NCBI GenBank assembly: GCA_039881145.1
Contig: JAYKKI010000076.1
Coordinates: forward strand, 9,293,001-9,357,000
DNA from: Druceiella hillmani
Lineage: Eukaryota > Arthropoda > Insecta > Lepidoptera > Hepialidae
Length of the DNA stretch: 64,000 bases
Direction of reading: 5' to 3'
Below the pieces are notes generated by a model. That model searched no databases, had not been told where the DNA came from, and saw only the letters and a list, made by a program, of their open reading frames with translations. Position 1 is the stretch's first letter, and each line of letters begins with the position of its first letter. The translations under genes and the position numbers were made by a program. This document shows positions 11,281-23,401 of the stretch, in pieces.

Positions 11281-14200
11281 AGTAGTATTGTTTTTGTTGA
11301 ATTTTTCTTTATTGATCAATATATTTGTATTTATTTACTTCCTCCTGTTACTGAGTAGAATCATCAGATGTCGTACAGTGGCGATCTTTGCGACTGAAAT
11401 CTAGACATCACAGGCATAGCATCACTATTCGCCGCTAAATAGCGCTGTTATTAATATTGAATAAGTCGTGAGGTGGCTTATTTCTTTTTATATTTATTTT
11501 TAGGTTATGACAACTTTATTTTTTCAGATCTCACTTACGATTTTTATTTATTTTCTATTTGCCAAAATATGTTCACAGTAGTTAGGTTTCATTATTTTCA
11601 CATCATAAAAATGAGAAATTCAACGGAAAAAGTCAATTGACGTGGATACTTCTATTGTTCAAGTTTTAAAACTTATTCACTAGTTTTTGTTCATATTTTA
11701 ATTTAATACGATGTTTCCTCTTACACAGACACTTTTCGCACAGTTTTTAATAATACTCTTAATTTATTATTTTTAATTATTTTTAATGGGTAGCATCAAT
11801 TTAAATTTTTCATTTACTTATCAATACAGCGATATGTGTGTTTGTATTGTAATATTTCTGTAATACCGTGACAACTCATCGTGACCTAAAAGTGCAAATT
11901 AATCGGTTGATATTATCACATTAATTGCAGTATTGTACTTTTTCAAAACCAGAAATTCCAAAAGTAGAATTACCATTTAGCAAAGTTTTAACAAATTCAT
12001 TTTATCTCCTAATCTTTCCCGTCATAAATTTCGTTGTTAATATAATATCCTCGTCTAATTTTTCTCGCCCTAAATTTTGTTGTTGTTAAAGCATATACAA
12101 CAGGAAGTATACATAAACAATAAAAATAAACATTTTTTACATAATTCATTGATTAATTGTATGTGTTTTATTCAACATTTTTCAATAACAGCAATTCTTA
12201 AAAAAAATCGAGTGCACTTCACGGGACGAATTGTTTTTGCTTTTTTTTATCAATATTTACTATCAATCAGGCATAATTATAGTACATATAAAAATTCTTA
12301 TAATACATAATTTACTGCATAAAATTCTTGGATGCTCAGGCATTTTTTTAAAATAAATTGAATAATTGATTTAAAATAAATGTGACTAAATTCACATGCG
12401 TAAAATTTTTAAAATTGACAACTCCGTTAGGACAATCTTTTTAATGACACAATTTATTAAAATTATTGAACAATATATTTTTACTACTATACTATTGTCA
12501 TACGATCATCAATGAAGTGAAGTAAAACTTACTTGTTATAAGCTGAAACACAACGTAATCGGGGTTCTTACAGTTAGCTTACTTCAGAGAAAGTCCGATC
12601 ACACTATTTGTTATTTTTACAAAAATCAATAAACTTAAACCGTTTAAAAATAAACCCAAATTCTCACATCCTTTGCAATCTTGCTAATATATATGTTTTT
12701 GATCGAAATAAATTATTTTGTCTGATCTAATAAATTTAATACTACCGAAATGTTGTCAATAACTTTCTCTTTTTTCAGTTTCGGTAAAACACTTCAACAT
12801 TAATATTTTAACAGTACTGATGTGAGAGATAACATATAAGTCCATGTTATTTAAGCCACGCATTTAAAACATGTGAAAGACATAGGTAATTGTCTTACTA
12901 AAATACTCTTAAGTGTAATTTAATTTCTTTGAAGCCTGAATATACTGAAGTTTCTTTGAAGCCTGAATATACTACGTTATTATAGTACTTTCCATAAAAT
13001 CAGAAAATGTTATTTTGTGCAATTAAACAAAATTTAAAATAATATAAATTAAACATAACCACATGAAACATAATAAAACAATTTCGCTTAGATATGTCCA
13101 ATAATACTAAAGAAATAGCGGAATTCGACGTATTTCTATTAGAAAGTTCGTAAATATTTTTCAGTTTCATCAGTTACCGGGAGAAGTTATTAAAATATCA
13201 CCATAAAATAACGCTTTGTTAAAACTGATATTTGGGAAATATTAATCTCTGATTAGCTACAATTTAATAGGATCTCATGTTTATGACTAGTTTGAGTAAC
13301 AATTATAAAATGGACTTTAAACCTTTTTACGGTAAAATTGTAAAAATCGTTTGTTTATTCTTCCTAAACGTATTTTCTTCCTAAACCCTAGATATGAACT
13401 TGGTGTCAAATATATTTCATAATGTAGATTACGTCCCCAGAGAATTGTTTTTTTGTTAAACAGATTTACAGCAATTATTATATCCGATTTTTATAACAAT
13501 ACCGAAATAAAAGTTACGTGATTTTTTTTTAATTCAATTTTAATACTCAAATTTTTTAGACTTTAAAAAGAGAATATTGCGTTGATTAATTAGGTTACAT
13601 AATTGTACCAATTATATACAAAACAATGAACAAAAATTAACGAATAGAAGTTGTCAATTATCACAGGATATTATTAAATGTAACAATGAGTTACGTGAGG
13701 TTTAATAATCGGTGTTTAATTGAAATCTAATAACGAATATTTCTTAAATATAATATAAAATAAAATAATCGAAAAACATAGCATTTTAAATGTGAATTTT
13801 ATTAATTTTAAATGTACTCAAATATTATTAATTGTATTTTTAATAGTTTTATTTTGTTCCTGTTATTATATTTCTACTCACTGTATTCTATAAAAAATAT
13901 TAAGGATAAATTCCAAGAGAGAAGAGATTTGCACTTTCAGCTTACAATAGTTTTAATTGTGTCGGTTTCAAGTTTTCTTGAAACTCCAAATTTTTCTTGT
14001 TACCCGAGTTTCAGGGGTAAAATTTCATGTCAAAAAAGGCATCATCTTTCCACATTAAAATTCAGTTTCCTATAACTATGGTTACTGGAGGCCAATACAT
14101 TTGAATTCGTTTCAAACATTTGATTTTTAAGAAAATATGTTTTGAATATTTATCTGAAGAATAGAAATCATTTTAATTTCGAAATGATGAACTTCAAAGT

Positions 14201-14593
14201 ATGGAAAACAAAATATGTTATGTTATGTGCTCACTTTACTAAATATGTATCTAATAAACTGCATGTGGATATTATGGAATTTTTTTCGTTGCTCTTCAAG
14301 ATTTTGGGATATTTATTCGATTTTTGGCTTAATTTTTTATCGATTTTACTTAACTTTTACGAGATTATTACTTACGTTTTATGAGATTAATTAAATTCAT
14401 TGCGTGGATTAAAAAATATTCTATTTAACTTTTTGCACGAAAAATATATACACCTATTATATGTAGGTATACTCAGACTTTTCCACAATAATTTTAAATA
14501 TGTTCCTGACATATCCGTAGCTAAAATAACAAAAATTCAATAAAACGGGATCATTTTTAAGGTATGGTACTTCATAAGGAAAATCATTATAAT
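11281..14593. other. AT-rich stretch, one small duplication, otherwise nothing recognised
   Basis: Only short AT-driven open frames (for example 12,077-12,310 and 13,812-14,075) with no family signature. No RNA gene seen. A 27-bp tandem duplication lies at 12,924-12,975. Confidence 0.4.
12924..12975. repeat. 27-bp tandem duplication
   Basis: The unit tttctttgaagcctgaatat plus seven bases occurs twice, starting at 12,924 and 12,951, essentially identical. Recent slippage or local duplication. Confidence 0.85.
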
Positions 14594-14950
14594 CACTTGA
14601 CGTAGAAGCTTGAAAATTGATATAGTGATAAAACATATTAACCCTCATTTGATTTAATGGGTAAATCTCAAAATATTTATATGAAAATTTATAACAGGAG
14701 GACAAATTAATTTGTCTGAAATTATTGTTTAAGAAGCTTACAAGAGCTTCAAATATATATTTTTCACAATTTTGTGTTCTAAAGCTTAGAGATATATTGA
14801 AAAAACATACAAAATATGTTATTCCTGCCTCTATTTTCTAAATTATTAAACCCAAAAGCATTTTTTTAGAAGATTACACAAATATTGCAGGAAAACTACA
14901 ATGATTTCAGATGTCATATTTTTTGAGTTATTCGCGATATATGCTGTACC
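14594..14950 (+). repeat. Dispersed repeat B ('CTTGACGTAGAAGCTTGAAA' family), copy 1
   Basis: It contains cttgacgtagaagcttgaaa, then ataaaacatattaaccc and, near the end, a block gatttcagatgtcatattttttgag. The same blocks in the same order occur at 27.87 and 50.62 kb, with partial copies at 28.35, 30.99, 43.84 (minus), 51.06 and 56.57 kb (minus). Coding potential is not evident and the mobile element class is unknown. Confidence 0.7.
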
Positions 14951-14971
14951 CCTCGTGCTCAATGAACTAGA

Positions 14972-15464
14972 TATTATTAAATGTTTATAGCTTTATTAAT
15001 CCCCATTGAAAACAATTTATCATATAGTAATTTGACCTCATACATTTATTAAATGTTTATAGCATTATTAATCCCCATTGGAAACAGTTTTATTAAATGT
15101 TTATAGCATTATTAATCCCCATTGGAAACAATTTATCATATAGTAATTTCACCTCAAACATTTATTAAATGTTTATAGCATTATTAATCCCCATTGGAAA
15201 CAATTTATCATATAGTAATTTCACCCCAAACATTTATTAAATGTTTATAGCATTATTAATCTCCATTGGAAACAGTTTTATTAAATGTTTATAGCATTAT
15301 TAATCCCCATTGGAAACAATTTATCATATAGTAATTTCACCGCAAACATTTATTAAATGTTTATAGCATTATTAATCCCCATTGGAAACAATTTTATTAA
15401 ATGTTTATAGCATTATTAATCCCCATTGGAAACAATTTATCATATAGTAATTTTACCTCAAACA
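14972..15464. repeat. Minisatellite with two interleaved unit types
   Basis: A unit of about 40 bp (ttattaaatgtttatagcat, then tattaatccccattggaaaca) is repeated eight times. Some copies are followed directly by the next unit. Others are followed by a 35-bp spacer unit (atttatcatatagtaattt, then caccycaaacat), giving a higher-order pattern of roughly 75 and 37 bp steps. Copies are almost identical, so the array is young or homogenised. It is not a CRISPR array: spacers are the same sequence, not unique. Confidence 0.92.
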
Positions 15465-15912
15465 AGACACGGAACGGTAGATGTAATATTCATTAAATTA
15501 AATATTTTAGCGTGGCTTAGTTACATTAACATACAATGTAAAAAGTATCGTTTACATTTGGTCTTAGATTTAAGCAAATGGTGTAATTAATGTTGTCAAT
15601 TTTTGGATGAATAACAGAAAGACGGCTTTTTAGGTATAGACTGTTAAGAAAGTAGATAGTTACGAATAGCAGTAGTATTTAATTAAAGTTTTTACCCAAT
15701 CGGATGGGCTGGCTTCTTCTTCCTTTCTTAAGTTATTTCGATTTGCTACCAGTGAGGAGGGGGCACCGATGTAGCATTCGACTTCATACCGATATAACAT
15801 CCGGCAGCAAATCCAATAATGTCCCTAATATTTTTCAAAATTGTCATATTTTTCTACAAAAGCACTATCATTTTATTTCAATAATTTCGAAAATAAAAAC
15901 GCTCTTCACGAA

Positions 15913-16034
15913 TATAATATTATTTTAAAATAAATATAAACTGGTGTAGGGTATTGTCCAACTTAAAAATGGTGTTAGTATAATATTATTTTAAATAAAT
16001 ATAAACTGGTGTAGGGTATTATCCAACTTAATAA
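15913..16034. repeat. 66-bp-offset tandem duplication
   Basis: About 57 bases (tataatattattttaaa, through ctggtgtagggtatt.tccaa) occur at 15,913-15,969 and again at 15,979-16,034, with one indel and two substitutions. Confidence 0.9.
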
Positions 16035-17749
16035 TCAAATCATTTCCTTAGTTAAATTGCAAATAGTTTTCAATTTGAAACTTACATTCACATAATTTCA
16101 AACATACATTCAGATTCTTCATTTAGTTTGTTAAAATATTTTTTTCACTTCCTAGGCATCAGTACCTCAAAATAAAAAGAAAAATGGAACACTATAAGCT
16201 CACTCATGTCTCCATCTATCTGTCGAATGGGTTGATGGTGGTACCATTAATCCACCGTTATTCTCGACAGAGTATAAGCTAAAAAAATATCGTCAGCTCA
16301 ATTAGATAATAATATAAATTATTGATGAATATAACTTCCTGCTACCTTAACGAAAACAAATACAAAGTCCGCTCTACCGTTATGAAAATTGCGAAACAGC
16401 GGTAGCACAGCTACACTTTAAGCCGCGTGTGAACAACCGAGGATTAACAACAATAACTACTTCTGTTGTCCAGTTCTCTCATTAAATACAAGTAATACTT
16501 AGTACCCGGCGACTACTGGTCGCGTTCATTATTGCGTTCATTGTATTGATGTGTATTAATATGGTATCTTTGCACAAAATTTTCTGTGAAAAATATGAAG
16601 GAAATTGAATTATTTATTAAAAAATAAGCTTTATTTTATGGGCTCTGGTCATGTTGCTAATAATGAATCCTATCAGATCCAGGGCACAGTTATGGAAAAA
16701 CTAGCCCATATATGTTTATGTATTTATTTTGGTAGATAATAAATATGTTAAGAAATATATATGTAGTTAAATTAAATGTCATTCAAAACATTTTTATATG
16801 ACTTGCCTTTCGGTCTATAAATGTAATAGTCTGAAAGGGTGACACTGTTTGTAAAAGTGTTTTGCAAAACTAACCCATAAGATATGTGCTATAGTTATTT
16901 AAATGTTACTGGAATAGGGTGCAACTACCCACGACTCGTTTCAATTATAAAGTTGTTCAATGAGTTAAAGTAATTCAAATATTTTGCGAATATCACAATA
17001 GGAATACATAAAGATATTCTATTCATTGCTGTCATTATGTCAATTCTATTCACTCAATACATTTATTAGCCTGCAATTCGCTTTAAATACTTAAATAATA
17101 AGTTGTAGAGCAAAACTTTACTATATTTAGAATTTAACCGTTTGTGTTTCCAGATTTTCTTTACTATCGTAGGTTTCATGGTACAAAACAAATTATTAAT
17201 GTAATACTGAATTCGTGGAAAATAAAAGCTACAACCTAGTTAACCTAAACCATTTATAAATTTGTTACTTTTACGAAACTTTATTTTAGTCTTTACTTCG
17301 CGTTGGATTCGAGTTTTACCATATGAGTTAAGTGTGACTTTATGTGAAACCGAAGTGAAATGGAAGTGTGGCTTTTTGTTAAACCCACGCAACCTATAAT
17401 GCTTAATTCAATTTTGTATTGTATTACTTTCTTTTTTTGGGTTTATTAGAAAGATTTCATAATGTTTTCTATATTTATGTTTTGAGTCAATATGCAAACG
17501 GTCCAAATGTATAAATTTTCACTTTATAAAGTAACTTAAGACGTATTAAGTAATGCCGAAAATTAAAAAAAACAGATATAAAAGAAAATTTTAAATAAAT
17601 TGAAGCATACAATTTTATTAACTACCAAGCGTCGGGAGAACATAAAATACACAATAACTTTACATTGGCATCTCTGAAGAAATCAATTGTAAAAAAAAAT
17701 GACAAAATGCGGCGAAATAGGGGAAATTTAAAAAGCTCAAATATTAAAT

Positions 17750-17812
17750 AGAAAATAGATGAGCGCAAAGTAAATTACGTAGAAAATAGATGAGCGCTGC
17801 AGTAAATACTGG
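17750..17812. repeat. 31-bp tandem duplication
   Basis: agaaaatagatgagcgc is repeated at 17,750 and 17,781, each followed by a similar taaat-rich tail. Confidence 0.8.
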
Positions 17813-19156
17813 TACTTTCGCTTTCGATCATTGCAGGATATCCCCACAAGTTTGTAAAGATATTCAATGGAATAACTAAAACCGACAATGTTTTGCATTG
17901 TATCTTTGCAGTTTGAAAAGAAATTTTCTATACGCTGAAATCAGTAAAATGCATGTAATACGTGCGTCACAAAGCTTCCTACCCTCTTTACATTATTTAA
18001 AGTGGTATTTACTTAGATAAAATAAATATATGATGTTGAGAAGCGTGACAGTCTACCATTTATTAATTTCCACTCTATTTTTTAAATAATCCCCTGCTGA
18101 AAAAAATTATTTTATATTATACGTACCTTTCAAACCCTTTTATTTTAATATAATTTAAATATTTGTTACTTAAATATATCAACCAGCAATGCCAGGTACC
18201 TAAGTAGCAAAATTACAAAAATATGTGTGTTTTCGAATAGGTTTAATTTTACCTATCTCATTTGTATTCTACTCAAATAAATTCACGAATACGTACAGAC
18301 AGATAAATATTTCCTTTTTCGCTTAAACCAACTCAAGATTGTATAATAAAGATGACCCGTAAATCTTCATAGAAACTATTAATGATAATAGTTAGATTTC
18401 GAAAATTTTTAAAAATTATCCGCTTGGGAACATTTTAAAAATTTACATTTCTTCCAAGGGCATTAACAATTTTTGAAAATGATTATGATTTTTTTTTATC
18501 ATTACTGGTGGCATTAGATCACAATTTTCAGGCACAGAAAATATTCATCTAAAGACCAGAAGAAATATTACGACAAAGCGCTAATGTGCTATGCCCATCT
18601 GAAGAACTAGAGATGCCATAATAAGACTCATGATGATAAATGTAGGTTTCAATATAAATAATGAATATCATGGAATTTAAAACGTCATTACGATTTAGTG
18701 TGCTTTACTAAATGACCAAAACAAACACTAGCAATTCCATAAAAATATTAATAATCACGGATATGTCTTAAATTCTGTATAGCTCATATCATCGTTCAGC
18801 AACTTGAATAATATACTTATCATTATTAAATTAATTATGCTATCATTTGGATTCAACAAATCGTTTAAAATGCCACTTTTTTCGGGATGATTTTTATTTA
18901 GTTATATAATAGATAAAAATATCGTGTTCATTATTTTATTTGTGCCAAAAATTTACATGTATTTTTTATTAGTGCAAAATACATTAATTAAAAATATTTG
19001 TTTTTCCATTCTTTATTACCTAACAATAATTAGTACAAGAGATCTGCAAAGATTTCCATTTTTAAAGAAAAAAACTATCAAATATTGCTTGTAGAATTTG
19101 AAAAATAGAATCTTGATAATCTTGTTTTTACCTAGTTTTAGTTTGACACGACATGT

Positions 19157-19157
19157 G

Positions 19158-19212
<55 letters not shown>

Positions 19213-19315
19213 TTATACATATATATATATATATATGTATATATGTATATATCTATGTATGTATATATATATATATATACATATATACGTGTGCATGTGT
19301 GTGTCTGTATGTACA
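19157..19315. repeat. (TA)n microsatellite with TATG and TGTG interruptions
   Basis: Long alternating TA with TATG and TACA interruptions, ending in a short TG-rich run at about 19,290-19,312. Open frames on both strands reading IYIYIY are translations of this repeat. Confidence 0.95.
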
Positions 19316-19319
19316 CAAG

Positions 19320-20879
19320 AATTACTAAAAAATCTCCTGTTGCCAAATATCCTTTGTGCTTTAGTAACAGTGCATATGAACCGAAAGTCTTTATTGTACT
19401 AATAATATTTTTTTCACAAATCAAAAAATTAAGAGAGAATGTTATATTCATATTTTATTATTATAAAACTATTTAAGTTTTTAGTTAAAGATCTCATTAA
19501 AAATATATCTTTTTTCTAAATAAATTGATCAAACTTTAGAAATTATTTCGACCTTAACAATAATTAGATAAATAGAAAAATTTTAAGTCCAATAATGTTG
19601 GCATTCAATTGATGTAATAATTATGGATTTTATGTCCTGTATGGTACGATCCGAAGATCATTAATTGTTACGGTGCACTGGTATTTTCAAATATTACTTT
19701 GTTAAATAAATACTAACAAATTTTTAAGTATTAGGTTATTGGTAGTAACCAAGGATTATATTTTCCGTCAGAAAAAATGTCAATAAAATAACAAAAATAC
19801 AAAAACTGCCAAAAGCAACATGAAAAATTAGTATTTGCAAATTTAAATTTATTGAAAAAATTAAGAATTGTGTCCAAATCTCTCTCTCTCTCCCTCTACC
19901 CTCTCGCTTTCTCTCAGTGAGTAATTAAGACAAAGAATGTTACTGGTCATTTACAAGTATTGTAAGCCTTACAAGTCCTTGTACGCTAAAATGAAGGCTA
20001 TTTAGACTGCCTTCATTTTAGCGTACAAGGACTTGTAAGGTACGAAGCAATTAGGCTTTAAGAAAATTTTTACTGGAGTGGGCCGAGGAAATATGTGAAA
20101 AATCGATATCTTAACTTGAAGTCCAATTTAATATCTCTGTTGTTTACATTGAAAATATTACGTAATATTAATCAATTACAAGTTAAAAGTGCAAATACAG
20201 ATGGTGCTTGAGAATGAAAAGTTGTTTTATAATGTATGACATAAAATACAAAATGTTTAAAATACAATTCAAAATTAAAATAACCGCCACAAGATAATAT
20301 ACAAATTTGTGCCACAAAGGGAAGCATAATGTAGCTATTTGACGAAGCTTTGAAAGCTTGCATCTACGAGTTAATCTTATCCGACCGACAATGTTTTTGA
20401 AATAAGCTAATATCAAGTTTATTCTTGAAAATAATTTTTCATACGAATTTACATATCATTAAGTGGCAACGTACACAAAGGTTTTTTTAAGAAGTATTTA
20501 AAAAGGGATATTAATGTGTTTTTATATATATGTTGATGTTACCTATTATATTTCATGTACATTTTTAAAAGAGTTTGAAATACAACACTTATATTTCTAG
20601 AGACACGAAGTAAGAAAATTAAAAAAAGCATTTCTAATAAAAAAGTTAATGGAAATATTGTTTTTTTTATCGGAATTGATGACAATGATGATTAAATTTT
20701 TTTTTTAAATTCTAAGCTCTCAACTTATAGGGTAAAAGCCATCACATTAAAATATTTAGGGATCGTATCTATTAGATATTTGCTATATATTTTCCTTTCT
20801 GTTAAATAACACTCTTATCGGTGGATATACAAATCCCAGTGAGCATGTCACTGGATCGTATTATTTTGGACAGCATTCT
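19320..20879. other. AT-rich stretch with a CT run and one hairpin
   Basis: A CT-rich run lies at about 19,878-19,917 and a 32-bp perfect hairpin at 19,967-20,040. No genes or known elements seen otherwise. Confidence 0.4.
19967..20040. repeat. Perfect 32-bp inverted duplication with 10-nt loop
   Basis: The left arm (19,967-19,998, starting ccttacaagtccttgtacgc) and right arm (20,009-20,040) are exact reverse complements around the loop tatttagact. No target duplication or terminal motif is obvious. The upstream bases ttacaagtattgtaag partly resemble the arm, so the sequence may have served as template for a local strand switch. A transcript would form a long uninterrupted duplex. Confidence 0.93.
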
Positions 20880-21247
20880 GTATCCCGTGCCCTATAGAAC
20901 ATTTGACCCTTTATTGCGATTGAAAAAATGGGTCTTGAAAACGAGATAATATTCTAAAAATATATATTGATCATAATTATTGTATTTTTATTTATCTATT
21001 TATATAATATATGAGCGTAAGCGTGTGTAAATATATATTTATATCCATACTTAATTCCATTCCGTATCCCGTGCACTACACAACATTTAACCATTTATTG
21101 TGATTGAAATATTGCACCTTGAAAACGATATAATATTCTAAAAATATATGTTGCTTATAGTTATTTTATTTTTATTTGCCTATTTAAATATTATATGAGC
21201 GTATGCGTGTGTATTTATGTTATATTTATATGCACACTTAATTCCAT
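20880..21247. repeat. 184-bp tandem direct duplication
   Basis: The two units start with gtatcccgtg at 20,880 and 21,064. They share the order tattg.gattgaaa, ttgaaaacga.ataatattctaaaaatatat and tatatgagcgta.gcgtgtgta. Divergence is perhaps 15-20 percent, so this duplication is older than the perfect ones nearby. No coding content. Confidence 0.88.
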
Positions 21248-21249
21248 AC

Positions 21250-22725
21250 TCCATGACATACATAGTTTTATCACATTTTATGGTATAACTGTAACTCTTT
21301 TGCAGTGGACATCCACTTTGAGAAGTGATGTATTATTTTTTACAATAAACCACTTAAAATTTAATTTTTACCCATAATGGCGAAGGGAATCTATTAAGTC
21401 TTAAGATATTAATTACGAGTGCACTGATCTCACAACTTGTACTCAGAAAGAAGTAGTTCCTTTTCTTCTCCTTATCTCAGTATTTATTAATAATGTTGTT
21501 AAGGATATCCATAGCCATGTCAGGATCTTTATATTGATTACCAGAAAATCTATGCATATTCAGATATTTATTCTATAACAAACATCAACGACGTCCCATA
21601 ATCAGTCAATGGGCTTACAAAATGGATAGCAGTTGGTTAATACAAAAAAGTTATAATCTGTAATTCCAGGCAGTCAAAAACGTCTCCTGCCCCAGTGCCA
21701 AATAATACAATAATCTCATATACAAAAACGATCAAAGGCTTGTTTCAATTTATCGTTAAAAATGTCAGTTGGCAGTGTCAAGTGAATAGTATTATTTATG
21801 TACTAACCCTAGTAACTAATTCTGAACATAAAATTGGACATGTATAACGAGAGTCTCACTCGTAATAAATCCTAATTTTTCTGCTTCAAAATTACCTCCA
21901 ATCAATATTTCTAAGTGTTTACTACTGGTGCAAGGACTGCCAAAACAAGTTCCTTCGTTACTCTTCTTTTATGTTACTTCGTTGTTTAATGACATTTTTT
22001 TAATACTTTGGCTTTTTTATTAATATAAGAAAAAGGTCAAAAGCCGTAGAACGTTAAAACGCAATCTCAACGCCAGAATTTCTTATTTTATACCTCACTT
22101 TCTTAAACTTTTTAGTAATTCCAGAAATTTTGACTCGATTTTTAAGTCTAATACATTTTTATTTATAGAACATTTATATTGGAAGAAATTAGTTTAAGGA
22201 GGCTTTTTAGCTTCAAGATGCTGAAAGATAACAAAATATACCTCAGCTACTTGATGCGTGTTATGACGATGTAACAATTCAATCCAAATTAGATTAGGGA
22301 TATGTGGTATTGTATATAACATTATAAATTGAAATATTATTGATTAACGTAGCTTCTGTATGTTCATGAAACATTCAGGTTTATTATTTGCAAAATAGAA
22401 TAAATAATGGAAACGACCTGTTATGGTGTATATATTATGCTGACTAATTTAATATAAAATAGGGTGAAAATCACTTTCCTTCAAAATTGTCCCCATCGAG
22501 GTGAATAAGTCTTGGGAATACTGAGTATATTTGAATGGCAATGTGAAATATATTACCAACTGTTAATATTTATTTCATTTAAAATCAAGAGGCTCATGTT
22601 AAGTAAAAAAATTTTATTAAAATTATTGTCTGAATATAAATTTCTAAACGAGTTCTGTTCCTCCGAGCAGGTATTTGTTTTTATGCAGAATTTTTCTTAG
22701 CTGGATATTATAATTTATTTTGAAA
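21250..22725. other. AT-rich stretch, nothing firm
   Basis: No gene seen. The block near 21,830-21,970 shows weak resemblance to 30,590-30,720 (shared tctcac.cgtaat and gtgc..g.actgccaaaa), and 22,455-22,650 resembles 31,105-31,250. These point to old dispersed repeats. Confidence 0.35.
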
Positions 22726-22812
22726 TATTGAATATATTTGGCGTTAATTTTGTAGAAATTCATTATTCAGAAATTCATTAAATTACGTAGTTTCATTTAA
22801 TTGTGAATAATT
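22725..22812. mobile_element. PLE-family terminal fragment, copy B (no hammerhead core)
   Basis: A minus-oriented terminus (ttgaatatatttggcgttaa, then ttttgtagaaattcattatt) runs straight into a plus-oriented piece (attacgtagtttcatttaat, then tgtgaataat). The central hammerhead region is deleted. It is probably a collapsed head-to-head unit. Confidence 0.7.
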
Positions 22813-23401
22813 TATTTTATTTTCCTATTTTCTATATATAAATAAAAATATCAATACCTGGCATAAGCACTTTAACGACTACATAAAAATAATACAAAAA
22901 AAATCATTTTTATGTACTCGTTTAAGTGACTAAATGATTCATATTTAATATTATACTTTGAATTGGTATTGTATACTTTGACCATAGGAGTAATAAACTG
23001 TTTATAGGTTATTGAAAAATGTCTCCAGTAATTAAAATATGGTAACATATTTAAATTGCGGACTTCGCTTGAAGAGCATAATTTAATATTTTTAAATATT
23101 CATAAATATATGATGTAAATATATCAGGTGTTCAAGGTAAGCTACATGTAATTACATACAAGGTGCTGTGCGTCACTGGAGTATCGAATTTAAAATATTG
23201 CATGTCTTTATATTTATGCATAATACTCTGGGAAGGAAGACCATAATACTGCCAATTGATAGATCGCCAATATAACTGTTTATCATTGAAACTAAAACGA
23301 AGGACGGCTAAAGTATTTTAAATTGATGTAATTTAAATAGTCGAAAGAATATGAATTGGAAACTGAAAGGATGATATATATATTCTTGGATATATATATT
23401 C

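Larger units (their letters stand above)
15465..19150. other. AT-rich stretch with two short tandem duplications
   Basis: Besides the duplications at 15,913-16,034 and 17,750-17,812, I find no coding signature, RNA gene or transposon end. Patches of slightly higher GC (15,700-15,800 and 16,380-16,520) hold no recognisable protein. Confidence 0.4.

Noticed and set aside
16190..16280. Inverted elements ctgtcga...tcgacag and ggtgg...ccacc as a hairpin element
   Set aside because: The arms are short and broken, and pairing does not continue between them.
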